DNA of 64,000 bases from Streptacidiphilus sp. 4-A2 (GCA_014284505.1 JAAFYY010000001.1:6001845-6065844), one strand, 5' to 3'. Counted from the first letter of the stretch, positions 1 to 10,114 are shown. A program made the numbers and translations. Notes: generated by a model from the letters alone, not told the origin.

Positions 1-1218
1 CACGTACTCGGGGTAGACGGTGAGCCGTTCGCGCAGCTCGAAGCCGCTCTCGGCGGTGCGCGCGGCCAGCTCGTCGATCTGCGGCCAGGGCGCCTCGGGG
101 TTGACGTGATCCGGCGTCAGCGGCGAGACCCCGCCCCAGTCGTCGATCCCGGCCGAGATGATCAGCCGGTACTCGGAGGCGACCAGGTTCGGCGGAGCCT
201 GTATCCGCGCGGACGGGCCGAGCAGCACCCGGGCCACCGCGATGGTCGCGGCCAGTTCGTCCAGCTCGGCGTCGGGCATGGCCCGCATGGCGGTGTCCGG
301 CTTGGCGCGGAAGTTCTGGATGATCACTTCCTGGAGCCCGTGGTAGCGCCGGGAGACCCGGCGCAGCGCGAAGACCGAGTCGGCGCGCTCCTCATAGGTC
401 TCGCCGATGCCGATCAGCAGGCCGCTGGTGAACGGGACATTGGAGCGCCCGGCGTCCTCAAGCACCCGCAGCCGGACGGCCGGCTCCTTGTCGGGCGAAC
501 CGTGGTGCGGGCCGCCGGGCTCGGACCAGAGCCGGGTCGCGGTGGTCTCCAGCATCATCCCCATGGAGGGGGCGACCGGCTTGAGCCGCTGGAAGTCGGT
601 CCAGCCGAGCACGCCCGGGTTGAGGTGCGGCAGCAGGCCGGTCTCCTCCAGCACCCGGATCGACATGGCCCGGACATAGGCGAGGGTGTCGTCGTAGCCG
701 TGGGCGTCCAGCCACTCCCGGGCCTCGGGCCAGCGGTCCTCGGGGCGGTCGCCGAGGGTGAACAGCGCTTCCTTGCAGCCGAGGGCGGCGCCCCGGCGGG
801 CGATGTCGAGCACCTCGTCCGGGGAGAGGTAGAGGCCGTGGCCCTCGCGCTTGAGCTTGCCGGGGACGGTGACGAAGGTGCAGTAGTGGCAGCGGTCCCG
901 GCAGAGCCGGGTGAGCGGGATGAACACCTTCTTGGAGTAGGTGATCACACCGGGCCGCCCGGCGGCTTCCAGACCGGCGTCGCGCACCCGGGCGGCGGCG
1001 GCGCACAGGTACACCAGGTCCGCGCCGCGGGCCTGGAGCAGCACCGCGGCCTCGCCCGCGTCCAGCGCGACGCCCGCGCCGGCCCGGTGCAGGGCGCGGC
1101 GCATGGCGTTCGCGGTGGGCGCGCGGGGGCGGTCTGCCCGGCGGGGGCGACGGAGGGGACAGCGGAGGCGGTGGGGACAGCGGAGGCGCCGGGGGTCCGG
1201 CGCCGGTTGGTCCTTCAT
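1..1218 (-). CDS. fbiC: FO synthase, N-terminal (CofG-like) half, partial
   Basis: Radical-SAM enzyme making 7,8-didemethyl-8-hydroxy-5-deazariboflavin (FO), the chromophore of coenzyme F420. About 406 codons are visible and the gene runs off the left edge. The reading is unbroken from the ATG at 1218 to base 1. The radical-SAM cluster motif CRDRCHYC follows the segment [12 protein letters not shown], both typical of CofG; the visible end reads [10 protein letters not shown]. In actinomycetes CofG and CofH are fused as FbiC of roughly 850 residues, so about half is missing. An in-frame ATG at 1236 and internal ATGs are alternative starts. The first 30 residues are Arg/Pro-rich and poorly conserved. 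It is divergent from the LolA-like gene. Family assignment is firm; full FbiC architecture is inferred because the CofH half is outside. Confidence 0.9.
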   Translation of the reverse strand, partial: MKDQPAPDPRRLRCPHRLRCPLRRPRRADRPRAPTANAMRRALHRAGAGVALDAGEAAVLLQARGADLVYLCAAAARVRDAGLEAAGRPGVITYSKKVFIPLTRLCRDRCHYCTFVTVPGKLKREGHGLYLSPDEVLDIARRGAALGCKEALFTLGDRPEDRWPEAREWLDAHGYDDTLAYVRAMSIRVLEETGLLPHLNPGVLGWTDFQRLKPVAPSMGMMLETTATRLWSEPGGPHHGSPDKEPAVRLRVLEDAGRSNVPFTSGLLIGIGETYEERADSVFALRRVSRRYHGLQEVIIQNFRAKPDTAMRAMPDAELDELAATIAVARVLLGPSARIQAPPNLVASEYRLIISAGIDDWGGVSPLTPDHVNPEAPWPQIDELAARTAESGFELRERLTVYPEYV

Positions 1219-1403
1219 GCCACGAAGATCCTTCATGCAACGAACGATACGCGTGCGGTCGCGGCGGCAGACCCTGATAAAGGCTCAGGGTCCCATGAGC
1301 CCGGAGGTGTAGGCGGATTGCTTCCCGAGGGCGATCCGGCGGCGGTGCCGAAGGCGTCTAATGGAAGAAGCGGCCGCACGTCGACGACTCGGAGGGACGC
1401 ACG

Positions 1404-2657
1404 ATGGCGAACAACAATGGGGACGACCCGGCGCGGATCGGCGCGCCGGGGGACCTTCCGGGCGAGGCAGTCCCGGTGAGCCGTACCGGCGGCGGACGGC
1501 GCGGCCGGGTGCTGCTGCCCGCGGCGATAGCCGCCGTGGTGGCGGTCGGGGTGATTGCCGTGCCGGTGTTCGCGGCGAGCTCCGGACTGCCTTCGGTCAC
1601 CGCGCAGCAGCTGCTGGCGAAGGTGCTCTCGCCGCACCCGCAGGCGTTCTCCGGGACGGTGCAGTCCACGGTGGACCTGGGGCTGCCGTCGGCGCTGGTC
1701 GGCGAGCTCCCGTCGGCCCTGTCCGGGGCGGCGGGCTCCGGCTCGTCCTCGGCGCTCCCCTGGTCGGCCCCGGCGGGCCGGTCGGCCGACGGGTCCTCGC
1801 CGGTCACCGCGGCTTCGGCGGCTCCGGTGACCAAGGAGCTGGGCACGCTGCTGTCCGGCACCCACTCCTTCCGGATCGCGGCCGACGGCCCGACCAGGGA
1901 GGCACTGAGCTCCGCCGATCCGGGCCCGGGCTTCGCCGCCGTCCGGAACGGCGGCTCGGCCTGGATCTACGACGCGGGCAGCGCCTCGGCGGTGCACTTC
2001 ACCGGTCTGGGCGCGGACTCCCCGGCCGGGCAGGCCCCGGCCGGCGCGCTCGACCCCTCGCAGGCGGCGGCCGAGGTGCTCAAGGCACTCGGTTCGTCCA
2101 CGACGGTGTCGGTCTCCGGCCAGTCCAAGGTCGCCGGGCAGTCTGTGTACGAGCTGAGTGTCCGTCCGAAGGGCAGCGGTTCCACCGTGGGCGAGGTGCG
2201 GATCGCGGTCGACGCGGCCAACGGATTGCCGCTGGACGTCCGGGTTCTGCCCGCGGACGGCAGTGACCCGATCCTCGATCTCGGCTTCAGCACGGTGTCC
2301 TTCGCGACGCCGGCCGCGAGCGCCTTCGACTTCGCCCCGCCGAGCGGCACCAAGGTCGTCCAGCAGGCGGTTCCGGCCGACTCGACGCAGCGGCCGAAGG
2401 CCGGGCGGCCGGAGGCCGGCACCTCCGGGGTGACCGTCAGCGGCAGCGGCTGGGAGACGGTCTGGACCATCCGGCCGACCACCCAGGGCGGCCACGGGAT
2501 CTCCGGGGAGCTGGGCGCGGTCAAGGAGTTGGGCAAGCCGGTGGCGGGCGGGACATTGGTCTCCACCAAGCTGGTCAACGTACTGGTGTCCGACAACGGC
2601 ACGGTCTACGCCGGTGCGGTCACCCCCTCGGTGCTGGAGGCCGCGGCGACCCGCTGA
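1404..2657 (+). CDS. LolA/RseB-like exported protein
   Basis: Predicted membrane-anchored or secreted protein of 417 residues. Residues 1-35 form a cytoplasmic stretch, followed by one hydrophobic segment (about 36-58, VLLPAAIAAVVAVGVIAVPV) acting as signal anchor. The rest resembles actinobacterial proteins annotated as LolA or MucB/RseB-like (sigma-E regulatory type): it opens with SVTAQQLLAKVLSP and later has beta-rich segments such as VYELSVRPKG and VGEVRIAVDA. In Gram-positives the role is unproven, with lipoprotein handling or envelope sensing proposed. Start is the ATG preceded by GGAGGGAC at 1391. The frame is intact. A strong terminator follows. Function is inferred from fold resemblance only. 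Confidence 0.7.
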   Translation: MANNNGDDPARIGAPGDLPGEAVPVSRTGGGRRGRVLLPAAIAAVVAVGVIAVPVFAASSGLPSVTAQQLLAKVLSPHPQAFSGTVQSTVDLGLPSALVGELPSALSGAAGSGSSSALPWSAPAGRSADGSSPVTAASAAPVTKELGTLLSGTHSFRIAADGPTREALSSADPGPGFAAVRNGGSAWIYDAGSASAVHFTGLGADSPAGQAPAGALDPSQAAAEVLKALGSSTTVSVSGQSKVAGQSVYELSVRPKGSGSTVGEVRIAVDAANGLPLDVRVLPADGSDPILDLGFSTVSFATPAASAFDFAPPSGTKVVQQAVPADSTQRPKAGRPEAGTSGVTVSGSGWETVWTIRPTTQGGHGISGELGAVKELGKPVAGGTLVSTKLVNVLVSDNGTVYAGAVTPSVLEAAATR

Positions 2658-2699
2658 CAGCTCCCCCGGGGGCGCCGGGAAACCCGGCAAAACGGGCAA

Positions 2700-2750
2700 A
2701 GGTGTCCGAGATCACGTGCGGTGACGCGTGATCTCGGACACCTCTTTTTT
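2700..2750 (+). terminator. Rho-independent terminator after the LolA-like gene
   Basis: A perfect 17-bp inverted repeat (AGGTGTCCGAGATCACG at 2700-2716 with its complement at 2727-2743) has a 10-base loop and is followed by a T run (CTCTTTTTT). It begins 42 bases after the stop codon. This is the most canonical terminator in the window. Confidence 0.92.
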
Positions 2751-2942
2751 GCCCCCGGGGCCCCGGGCGGCCATTGCCGGGGGTGTCCGGGCGGTTCGCG
2801 GTGTTCTCTTCACATCCGTACCCACCGGGCCTGACGCACCACTTGGCGTGGTGACAATTCGATTTCCGCACCCCGGAGGATTGTTGTCGAACCGTGTCTC
2901 CGGAGCCGGACCTCTGCTTGACGCAAACCCCCGCTGACCTGT

Positions 2943-2963
2943 CAGATGATGGTCATTCATCTG
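2943..2963. promoter_or_regulatory. Candidate operator upstream of the solute-binding protein gene
   Basis: Perfect inverted repeat CAGATGA-N7-TCATCTG, 140 bases upstream of the binding-protein start. It lies in the 350-base gap (2751-3103) that otherwise holds no gene. The spacing suits a dimeric repressor, but which regulator binds is unknown; the nearby DeoR-type regulator is one possibility. Confidence 0.4.
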
Positions 2964-3103
2964 CAGCGCGCGATGGAATTCATGCCCTGGTCCGGTGCCT
3001 CCTCCCTCAGTTCCCGGACGGGTAACGGCATGAACGCACAATGTATTGCCTAGTGCGGGGCGGTACCGCGCGCGCCACCGCCCAACAGGGAGACATCCAC
3101 AAC

Positions 3104-4414
3104 ATGACCATCAGTCGCCGCACGTTTCTCGCTGCCGCGGGCTTCACCGCCGGCACCGGTCTGCTTTCCGCGTGCGGCAGCGGCACCCAGGCGACCACCG
3201 GACTGAACGGCGCCAGCACCCAGCTCGAGGTCTTCTCCTGGTGGACGGCAGGCGGCGAGCTCCAGGCACTGGACTCGCTGCGGGCCAACTTCAACCTGCA
3301 CAACCCGCACATCCAGTTCATCAACGAGGCCGTGGCCGGTGGCGCCGGCGCCAACGCCGAGGCCGTGCTGGCGAAGCGGCTGGCAGCGGGGAACCCGCCG
3401 GACACCTTCCAGGCCCAGGCGGGCCAGATGGTCGGCGACTACATCACCGCCGGGCAGCTGGAGGACGTCACCTTCCTCTACCAGCAGAACGGCTGGGACA
3501 AGTCCTTCAACCAGGACGTGCTGAAGCTGATCCAGCGGGACGGCAAGTACTACTCGGTCCCGGTGGACATCCACCACATCAACGTGCTCTGGTCCAACAA
3601 GCACCTGTGCGCCAAGGTCGGTGTGCCGACCAACCCGCAGACCATCCCGGAATTCATCGACGCGCTGGACAAGGTGCAGAAGGCCGGGCACATCCCGCTC
3701 GCCATCTCCCGTGACCCGTCCGAGTCCTGGCAGCTCCAGCACGTCATGGAGGCGATGCTGATCGGCACCCTGGGCGCGGAGGGCTGGGCGGCGCTGTGGA
3801 ACACCGGCGCCAACTGGTCCTCGGCCGAGGTGACCCAGGCCCTGGAGCACTTCCACCAGGTGATGCAGCACGCGCCCGGCACCGGCGGCAACATGACCTG
3901 GGACCAGGTCAGCGCCCAGGTGGCGCAGGGCGACGCGGCCTACCAGATCATGGGCGACTGGACCGAGGCCAGCTTCACCGTCACCTACAACCTCCAGCCG
4001 CACATCGACTACGACTGGTGCGCCTCCCCCGGCACCGCGGGCATCTTCGACTTCGCCTCGGACTGCTTCACCCTGCCCAAGGGCGCACCGCACCGGGAGG
4101 CCACCATCGCCTGGCTCAACGAGTGCGGCAGCCAGGAGGGGCAGGACTCGTTCACCACGGTCAAGGGCGCCATCCCGCCGCGGGCCCGGGTCGGCGCGCA
4201 GGAGCGCACCCTGTTCGACACCTACCTCCAGTGGTCGCTGGACGAGTGGGGCAAGGACCGGATCGTGGGCTCGCTCACCCACGGCGTGGTCGCGCCCGGG
4301 GCCTGGAACACCGACATCCTCAATGTCATCGGGGCCTATCTGACCGATCCGGACACCGCCAGGCTCCAGGCCGGGCTGGTCGCCGCCGCGGCCAAGCACT
4401 TCTCCGCGGCCTGA
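3104..4414 (+). CDS. Extracellular solute-binding lipoprotein (carbohydrate ABC type)
   Basis: 436-residue substrate-binding protein of an ABC importer, most like family-1 carbohydrate-binding proteins. The N-terminus MTISRRTFLAAAGF carries a twin-arginine motif, and LLSACGS supplies a lipobox with Cys near residue 22, so Tat export and lipid anchoring are predicted. Typical binding-protein segments follow: EVFSWWTAGGE, AKRLAAGNPPDTFQAQ and YYSVPVDIHHINVLW. Start chosen at the ATG after AGGGA (3087-3091); the in-frame codons upstream lack a signal sequence. No permease or ATPase gene lies on either side, so it is an orphan that must use a partner system elsewhere. It converges with the DeoR-type regulator, 25 bases apart. 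The ligand is unknown. Confidence 0.85.
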   Translation: MTISRRTFLAAAGFTAGTGLLSACGSGTQATTGLNGASTQLEVFSWWTAGGELQALDSLRANFNLHNPHIQFINEAVAGGAGANAEAVLAKRLAAGNPPDTFQAQAGQMVGDYITAGQLEDVTFLYQQNGWDKSFNQDVLKLIQRDGKYYSVPVDIHHINVLWSNKHLCAKVGVPTNPQTIPEFIDALDKVQKAGHIPLAISRDPSESWQLQHVMEAMLIGTLGAEGWAALWNTGANWSSAEVTQALEHFHQVMQHAPGTGGNMTWDQVSAQVAQGDAAYQIMGDWTEASFTVTYNLQPHIDYDWCASPGTAGIFDFASDCFTLPKGAPHREATIAWLNECGSQEGQDSFTTVKGAIPPRARVGAQERTLFDTYLQWSLDEWGKDRIVGSLTHGVVAPGAWNTDILNVIGAYLTDPDTARLQAGLVAAAAKHFSAA

Positions 4415-4439
4415 GCGACCGCTCACCACGGCGGGGAGT

Positions 4440-5230
4440 TCACTCCGCGGAGGCCGCCGCCACGACGAGTCTGCCGACCGTCGCGGCGGCGGCCTCCCTG
4501 GTGTCGGCGGGCATCGCCTCATCGGTGACCAGGGTGTCCACCGCCGACAGCCGGGCATAGGAACTCAGGCTGACCATCCCCCACTTGCTGTAGTCGGCCA
4601 GCACCACGACCTGCGAGGCGCAGCCCATCAGCGCCCGGTTGGTCTCCGACTCGGCGAGGTTGGGGGTGTCAGCCCGGCGTCCGGGTCGATGCCGTGGCAG
4701 CCCATGAACAGCTGGTCGACGTGCAGGTCGTGCAGGGCCAGCGCGGCGATCGGCCCGACCAGGGCGTCCGAGGGGGTGCGCACGCCCCCGGTGAGCACCA
4801 CCGTGGGGCCGGTCCGCCCCGGGCGCCTGGCCTCCTCGAAGACATCGGCCACCCGGACCGAGTTGGTGACCACGGTCAGCCGCTGCACCCGCAGCAGGTG
4901 CCGGGCGAGCGCATGGGTGGTGGTCCCGGCCGACAGCGCGATGGCGGTGCCCGGGCGGACCAGTGCCGCCGCCGCGCGGGCGATGCCGTCCTTGGCCTCC
5001 GGATCCCACTCGGTCTTGGCTTCGAAGCCGGGCTCGATCCGGCTGACCGCGTCGGAGAGCAGCGCCCCGCCGTGGACCTTCTCCACCAGTCCCTGCCGGG
5101 ACAGGTCGGAGAGATCCCGGCGGATGGTCATGTCGGAGACGCCGAAGCGCAGCGAGAGGTCGCCGACGCGCACGCTGCCGACCCGCCGCACCTCGGCCAG
5201 GATCACCGATTGCCGTCGCTTGGCCAGCAT
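4440..5230 (-). CDS. DeoR/GlpR-family transcriptional regulator (frame broken)
   Basis: Sugar-metabolism type repressor of about 263 residues. The N-terminal winged helix-turn-helix reads GVSDMTIRRDLSDLSRQG, the DeoR signature. The C-terminal effector domain has SAGTTTHALAR, LTVVTNS and, after a frame change, NLAESETNRALM and VLADYSKWG. One base is missing near 4670: CTGACACCCCCAAC should read as a GLTTPNL-type motif, so the N- and C-terminal parts lie in different frames. A sequencing error is likelier than mutation, since both parts stay conserved. Start is the ATG at 5230 with GGGGGAAG upstream. Its effector would be a phosphorylated sugar by family precedent; targets may include the convergent binding-protein gene (inference). 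Confidence 0.85.
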
Positions 5231-5362
5231 GGCTTCCCCCCACGGCAGGATGTGCAGAGTCCGGACTGAGCAGAGTCCCACATGGTTCAACGCAATCAAA
5301 CACGAACGCGCATATCACATGCCTCAGCGGGGATGCTGTCAAGAGTTCTCACACACTGTTGA

Positions 5363-6322
5363 TCACGAACCCAGCTCCCCGGCCGGCTCCCGGAGCACCG
5401 GCACGGCCTCCGCCGGCGGCCGCGCCCGCCGGGACTGCCGAAGCCCGTCCCAGGTCAGCACGGACAGAGCAACCCAGACCAGGCCGAAACCGCCCCAGGC
5501 GGCCCCGGACATCCGCTCGTGGAACACCAGGATGCCCAGCCCGAACTGGAACACCGGCGCCCAAGGTACTGGAGCAGCCCCAGGGTGGTCAGCGGCACCC
5601 GGACCGCCGCGCGCCGAAGGCCATCAGCGGCAGCGCGGTGACCACCCCGCAGAGCAGCAGCACACGCTGTGCCCCAGCCGTACGAGCCCGGGGACGGTGC
5701 GGCCCAGCGTCCCGGTACCGTCGACGGCCAGCAGGACCAGGTAGCCGGTCGCGGGCAGGAACTGGAAGGCGGTCTCCCCGGCCAGGCTCTCCAGGCCGCT
5801 CAGGCCGACCTTCTTCTTGATCAGGCCGTAGCCGCCGAAGGAGAAGGCCAGGGTCAGCGCCAGCCAGGGCAGGTGCCCGTAACCGATGGTCAGCACCACG
5901 ACCGCGAGCACGCCGGTCCCCACCGCCGCCCACTGCACCGGGCGCAGCCGCTCCCGGTAGACCAGGACGCCGGCGGCTATGGTGACCAGCGGGTTGATGA
6001 AGTAGCCCAGCGAGGTCTGCACCACCTGGCCGCTGTTCACGCCCCAGATGTACATGCCCCAGTTGACCGAGATGGCCGCGGCCGCGGCGGCGATCAGCGC
6101 CACCCGGCGCGGCTGCCGCAGCAGGGGGCGGATCCAGCTCCAGTGCCGCTGCCAGGCGAGCACGGCCACCACCGCGACCAGGGACCAGACCATCCGGTTG
6201 GCCAGGATCTCCCCGGAGCCGCTCGGCTTCAGCAGCGGCCAGTACAGCGGGAACAGCCCCCAGATGCCGTAGGCGGCCACCCCCAGCCAGAAACCCTTCC
6301 GCTCTTCCTGCATGTCCAGCAC
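5363..6322 (-). CDS. rarD: RarD-like EamA/DMT-superfamily transporter (frames broken)
   Basis: Inner-membrane protein of about 320 residues, with ten helices expected for the EamA/RarD family. The first 230 residues are continuous: ERKGFWLGVAAYGIWGLFPLY, GEILANRMVWSLV, SVNWGMYIWGVNSG and SLGYFINPLV are characteristic RarD segments. The C-terminal helices (LLLCGVVTALPLMAFGARR, then FQFGLGILVFHERM) lie in other frames, with breaks near 5660 and in 5560-5610 that need about three missing bases. The substrate is undefined in actinomycetes; RarD was named from chloramphenicol sensitivity in other bacteria. ATG at 6322 or 6313. Confidence 0.85.
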
Positions 6323-6410
6323 CCCTCCCGCGTCCGGGTACCCCTGTGTCTCCAGGACGGTACGGCCAGGACGACCCCGCTGTCATGCCCGTAAGCCGCT
6401 GACACCCATG

Positions 6411-7675
6411 TCAGTCGGACGCGGTCGCGGCGGCGCGCGGCGGGACGGTGGCCCGCCAGAGCCGCAGCGCGGAGTACACGGTGACCGCCAGCAGTCCGGC
6501 GTCGCGCAGCAGCAGCAGGCAGACCGCGAAGGTCTGGCCGTTCATCAGCGGCGTCCACAGCACCGGAAGACCAGCGTGGTGAGCAGCATCAGCGGCGGCA
6601 GGGCCAGCGCCGCCCGGCGCTGGCTGGTGTCACGGAAGACCAGGCAGACCGCGGCCAGCCCGAGCAGCCAGATGAAGTACTGCGGGCTGATCACCCGGCT
6701 GGTGGTGACAAAGACCAGCATCGCGGTCAGCGCCGCGTCGGCGGTCGTGGCCGCGCTCCAGTTCCGGGCACGCAGCCGCCACCACAGCAGCCACAGGAAG
6801 CCGAGGACGGTCAGCCCCAGCGCCACCTTGGCCAGCCCGTGCACATAGGCGCCGCTGACCTGGTACGAGCCGTAGAGGTAGTGGATGCTGCCGTGGTAGC
6901 CGAAGTGCCTGGCGGCCAGCAGCAGGCTGCCCGGCAGGGACTCGATCTCGATGCCGCGGGAGCCCTGCTCGCTCAGGAAGCTGAAGGCGTGCCGGAAGGC
7001 CAGGGCCATCACCGCGCACACCGCCAGTCCGCTGACCGCGGCCGAGCTCCAGGAGCGGCGGGCGGTGCGCCCGTTGGGCGCGCCGATCAGCACCAGCAGC
7101 GGCCAGATCTTGATCAGCCCGCCGAGCGCGGCCAGCACACCGCTGCGGACCGGGGCACGCTCCAGCAGCAGTACCGCGGCGACGGCCAGCGCGGTGACCG
7201 CCAGGTCGAATCGGAGGTAGGAGAGCTGGATCAGGAACGGCAGCCCGAGGGTCCACAGCCACAGGCCGTGGCTGCTGCGGCCCGGCCCACCGGCGGCCCG
7301 GGCCAGCAGCAGCGCCACCACCGCGTCGCAGAGCAGCATGAGCAGCGCGAAGGCGGTGGCATAGCTGAGGAAGGGCAGCGCCTTGGGGGCGAGGAAGACC
7401 AGTCCGGCGACCGGCGGGTACTGCCACTGCGAGTCGCCGACCGGGAAGTGGCCGTGCGCCAGCTCGGCCGCCCAGGGCGGGTAGAGCGCATGGACCTCGT
7501 CGGTGTTGCCGCTGACCCCGGCGATGGCCAGGCCCACCAGGACCATCCGGGTGAGCAGCCAGCAGGCCAGCGGGGCGCGCAGTCCGGCCGCCCGCCGGTC
7601 CAGCCGGTACCAGGGCGTGAGCCGCGCCTCGGGCGCGGCCGTCGCCGGACCGTCGGACTGCTCAGAACTCAACAC
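6411..7675 (-). CDS. Polytopic glycosyltransferase, GT87-like (frame broken near the end)
   Basis: About 421 residues with repeated hydrophobic helices and acidic or aromatic loop motifs (VHALYPPWAAELAHG, DSQWQYPPVAGLVFL, FDLAVTALAVAAVLLLER). This layout suits the GT-C fold GT87 family of actinobacterial polyprenyl-phosphate-dependent mannosyltransferases. ISPQYFIWLLGLAAV near residue 330 is also typical. The final 50 residues (PLMNGQTFAVCLLLLRDAG to a stop at 6411) follow a one-base loss in TTCCGG near 6560. Specific sugar and acceptor cannot be told. Start ATG at 7675; the gene is separated from the permease by a terminator hairpin. Confidence 0.75.
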
Positions 7676-7734
7676 GCGCTTCCTCGGGTCCGGGCCTGCG
7701 GGGCGCGGTCGGTGGACGGGACCAAGATAGCCGC

Positions 7735-7762
7735 CGACCCCACAGGGCTTCCTGTGGGGTCG
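7735..7762 (-). terminator. Terminator hairpin after the APC permease
   Basis: Perfect 12-bp stem CGACCCCACAGG with loop GCTT and its complement, without a clear T run. It lies between the end of the minus-strand permease and the start of the next minus-strand gene. GC-rich hairpins without U tracts are common terminators in streptomycetes. Confidence 0.7.
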
Positions 7763-7829
7763 ACGGCCGTCCGGGGGGTGTCCCGCGGTTGCTTCTCCGG
7801 GTCACTTCACCGGGATCACTTCGCCGGGA

Positions 7830-9908
7830 TCACTTCGCCGGCTGGGGTCCGGCCGGCTGCGGCTCGGCGGCGTCCAGCGGGTGCTCCTTGATCACGACGT
7901 CGAACGGCACGATGGTGGCCACCACGTTGGGCAGCTTGCCGACGGCGCGGGCGATGTGGTCGGCGGTGCGGCGGTGCAGCAGCCGGCCGAGCACCGGGGA
8001 GTAGTTGCGCTCCGGGATCAGCAGGGTGATCTGGCTCTTCTGGTCCGCGGTGTTGCGGGTGATCAGTTCCAGCAGCGCCCGGGTGATCCGGCGGTCCGGG
8101 CACTGGACGATCTCCAGCGGCAGGTCGCCGACACCGGCGTCGGCCCACTGGGCGGCGAGCTTCTCCGCCTCGGCGCTGTCGATCATGAAGTGCACGGCCC
8201 TGATCTCGGCCGGACGCAGCGAGCGGGCGTAGCTGATGGCCTTGAGCGCGGCCAGGTCGACCCGGTCCACCAGGATGTACATCACCTGGCGGCGGTACTG
8301 GGCCCGGCTGGTGTCCTCGGTCGCGGCGGCCAGCGCGGCGGCCTCGTCCCGGTAGCGCTTGTTGACCTTGATCAGCGCCCAGACGCCGAGCGGGAAGACC
8401 ACCACGACCACCCAGGCGCCCTCGCTGAACTTGGTGACCGCGAAGATGCCGACGACCACGATGGAGCACAGCGCCGCGGCGGCGTTGACGATGATCTTCA
8501 GCATCCGCTGGGGCTCGTCCGGCCGGTCGATGAAGTGCTTGACCAGTCCGGTGCCGGCCATGAAGAAGCCGGTGAAGACGCCGATCGCGTACAGGCCGAG
8601 CAGGTGGTCCAGGTTGGCGTCGGTGACGATCAGCAGCACCAGCGAGACACCGGTGAGGGTGAGGATGCCGGAGGAGAAGGCCAGCCGGTGGCCGCGCCGG
8701 GTGAGCTGACGCGGCAGGAAGGAGTCCTCGGCGACAAAGCTGGCCAGGAACGGGAAGCCGTTGAAGGAGGTGTTGGCGCCTGTGTAGAGGATCAGCGCGG
8801 TCGACAGCTGGAGGAACACCAGCGCGGCCTGGCCGTACCAGCCGCCGCCGAAGACCAGGCTGCCCTCCTGCGAGAGCACCGAGGGGCTGCCGTTGGTGAA
8901 GGGGATGGCGTGGGTCTCGTAGGCCAGGGCGGAGACGCCGAGCACCAGCGTGCCCAGGGTCAGCGACATCGCCACCAGGGTCTTGCGGGCGTTGCGGCCC
9001 TGCGGGTTGCGGAAGGCGCTGACGCCGTTGGAGATGGCCTCCAGACCGGTCAGCGAGGTACCACCGTTGGCGAAGGCCTTCAGCACCAGCCCGATCGAGG
9101 CGCCCATCAGCAGCGCGCTGTGGTTCCCGTGGGTACCCAGCACCTGGGCCCCCGCGGCGTGCACGTTGGCCTTGGGCAGGTGGCCGAATATCAGCCGGAG
9201 GATGGCGGTGATGAACAGGATGCCCATGCTGACCATGAACAGGTACGCGGGCGCGGCGAAGGCCCGGCCGGCCTCGCGGATGCCGCGCAGGTTGCCCCAG
9301 CACAGCAGCAGCACGATGAAGATCGAGATCGGCAGCTGGTAGTTGTCGACCCAGTCGTAGTGGTTGCCGCCGAGCAGGTGCACCAGCGACAGCAGCGCGA
9401 CCGTGCCGGCCGCGGTCTGCACGGCCACGGTGACGATGTAGTCGATCAGCAGCGCGACGGCCGCGACCTGGGCGATCCGGGGGCCGAAGTTCTCCCGGGC
9501 GACGACGTAGGAGCCGCCGGCCCGGGTGTAGACCATGACGACCTGACGGTAAGAAAGCGTCAGCAGCGTCAGCACGCACAGCACGATGCCGGTGATCGGC
9601 ATCAGCAGGCTGAATGCCGCCGCGCCGATGACCGGGACCATCTGGAACAGCATCGCCTCGGAGCCGTAGGCCGAGGAGATGCAGTCCGAGGCCAGCACGC
9701 CCAGGGCGACCGGGTTGGACAGCTTCTCGTGCGCCAGTTCCTCGGTGACCAGGGGTTTCCCGAGCAATCGTTTCTTCACCCGGTAGCCGAGGCTCTCCGG
9801 GATCTCCGCGGTGGTCGGACGCGACAGGACGGCCGTTCCGCCGCCCCCTCCCCCGCCGCCGCCCTCGGGCGAGTCGGCTGAGGAGCTGACGCTGCTGCGG
9901 CTGTCCAT
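7830..9908 (-). CDS. APC-family amino acid/polyamine-type permease with C-terminal cytoplasmic domain
   Basis: 692-residue intact membrane protein. After a Ser/Gly-rich start including a run of nine glycines (about residues 17-25), the transporter core begins at LGVLASDCISSAYGSEAMLF. It continues with SYRQVVMVYTRAGGSYVVA, a motif of APC-superfamily helix 3, and about twelve helices up to residue 470. The last 200 residues, soluble, contain a nucleotide-binding-like domain (QVMYILVDRVDLAALKAISY, ITLLIPERNYSPV). Such permeases are widespread in actinomycetes; the substrate is unproven. The stop codon falls inside a short 14-bp direct repeat. An AT-richer upstream region with inverted repeats precedes the ATG. 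Confidence 0.85.
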   Translation of the reverse strand: MDSRSSVSSSADSPEGGGGGGGGGTAVLSRPTTAEIPESLGYRVKKRLLGKPLVTEELAHEKLSNPVALGVLASDCISSAYGSEAMLFQMVPVIGAAAFSLLMPITGIVLCVLTLLTLSYRQVVMVYTRAGGSYVVARENFGPRIAQVAAVALLIDYIVTVAVQTAAGTVALLSLVHLLGGNHYDWVDNYQLPISIFIVLLLCWGNLRGIREAGRAFAAPAYLFMVSMGILFITAILRLIFGHLPKANVHAAGAQVLGTHGNHSALLMGASIGLVLKAFANGGTSLTGLEAISNGVSAFRNPQGRNARKTLVAMSLTLGTLVLGVSALAYETHAIPFTNGSPSVLSQEGSLVFGGGWYGQAALVFLQLSTALILYTGANTSFNGFPFLASFVAEDSFLPRQLTRRGHRLAFSSGILTLTGVSLVLLIVTDANLDHLLGLYAIGVFTGFFMAGTGLVKHFIDRPDEPQRMLKIIVNAAAALCSIVVVGIFAVTKFSEGAWVVVVVFPLGVWALIKVNKRYRDEAAALAAATEDTSRAQYRRQVMYILVDRVDLAALKAISYARSLRPAEIRAVHFMIDSAEAEKLAAQWADAGVGDLPLEIVQCPDRRITRALLELITRNTADQKSQITLLIPERNYSPVLGRLLHRRTADHIARAVGKLPNVVATIVPFDVVIKEHPLDAAEPQPAGPQPAK

Positions 9909-9954
9909 GACGTATCCGTTCCAAGTGTCGCGTTAAGGTCCGGGCAGCTCCGTC

Positions 9955-10014
9955 GAGAGTGCCGATGTATGCATACTCTCGCCTGATCCGACAAAACGGT
10001 CAAAAGAGACTCTC
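9955..10014. promoter_or_regulatory. Promoter region of the APC permease with inverted repeats
   Basis: AT-richer stretch between korB and the permease. GAGAGT (9955-9960) pairs with ACTCTC (9975-9980) around a 10-bp palindrome GTATGCATAC (9967-9976), and another AGAGACTCT palindrome lies at about 10005-10013. The clustering just upstream of the permease ATG suggests operator sites, but no regulator is identified. Confidence 0.35.
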
Positions 10015-10081
10015 GTTAAGGATTCGTTGCAGATCTTAGCGATTTATTGATACGTCCCCCACGCGGGTGGGCCGACAGCAG

Positions 10082-10114
10082 TACGGACGTCTGCCCGGTG
10101 GGCAGACGTCCGTA
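10082..10114 (-). terminator. Terminator hairpin after korB
   Basis: Perfect 15-bp stem (TACGGACGTCTGCCC with its complement) and 3-base loop, 37 bases downstream of the korB stop. No U run, but the hairpin is very stable and well placed. Confidence 0.75.

Noticed and set aside
3050-4558. 502-codon open frame opposite the solute-binding protein gene
   Set aside because: It mirrors a strongly conserved plus-strand gene; its residues are Gly/Arg/Pro/Val-biased and show no motif. High GC makes long open antisense frames common.
7881-9881. 666-codon open frame opposite the APC permease
   Set aside because: Gly/Asp/Gln/His-rich shadow without domain features; the permease on the other strand has clear membrane helices.
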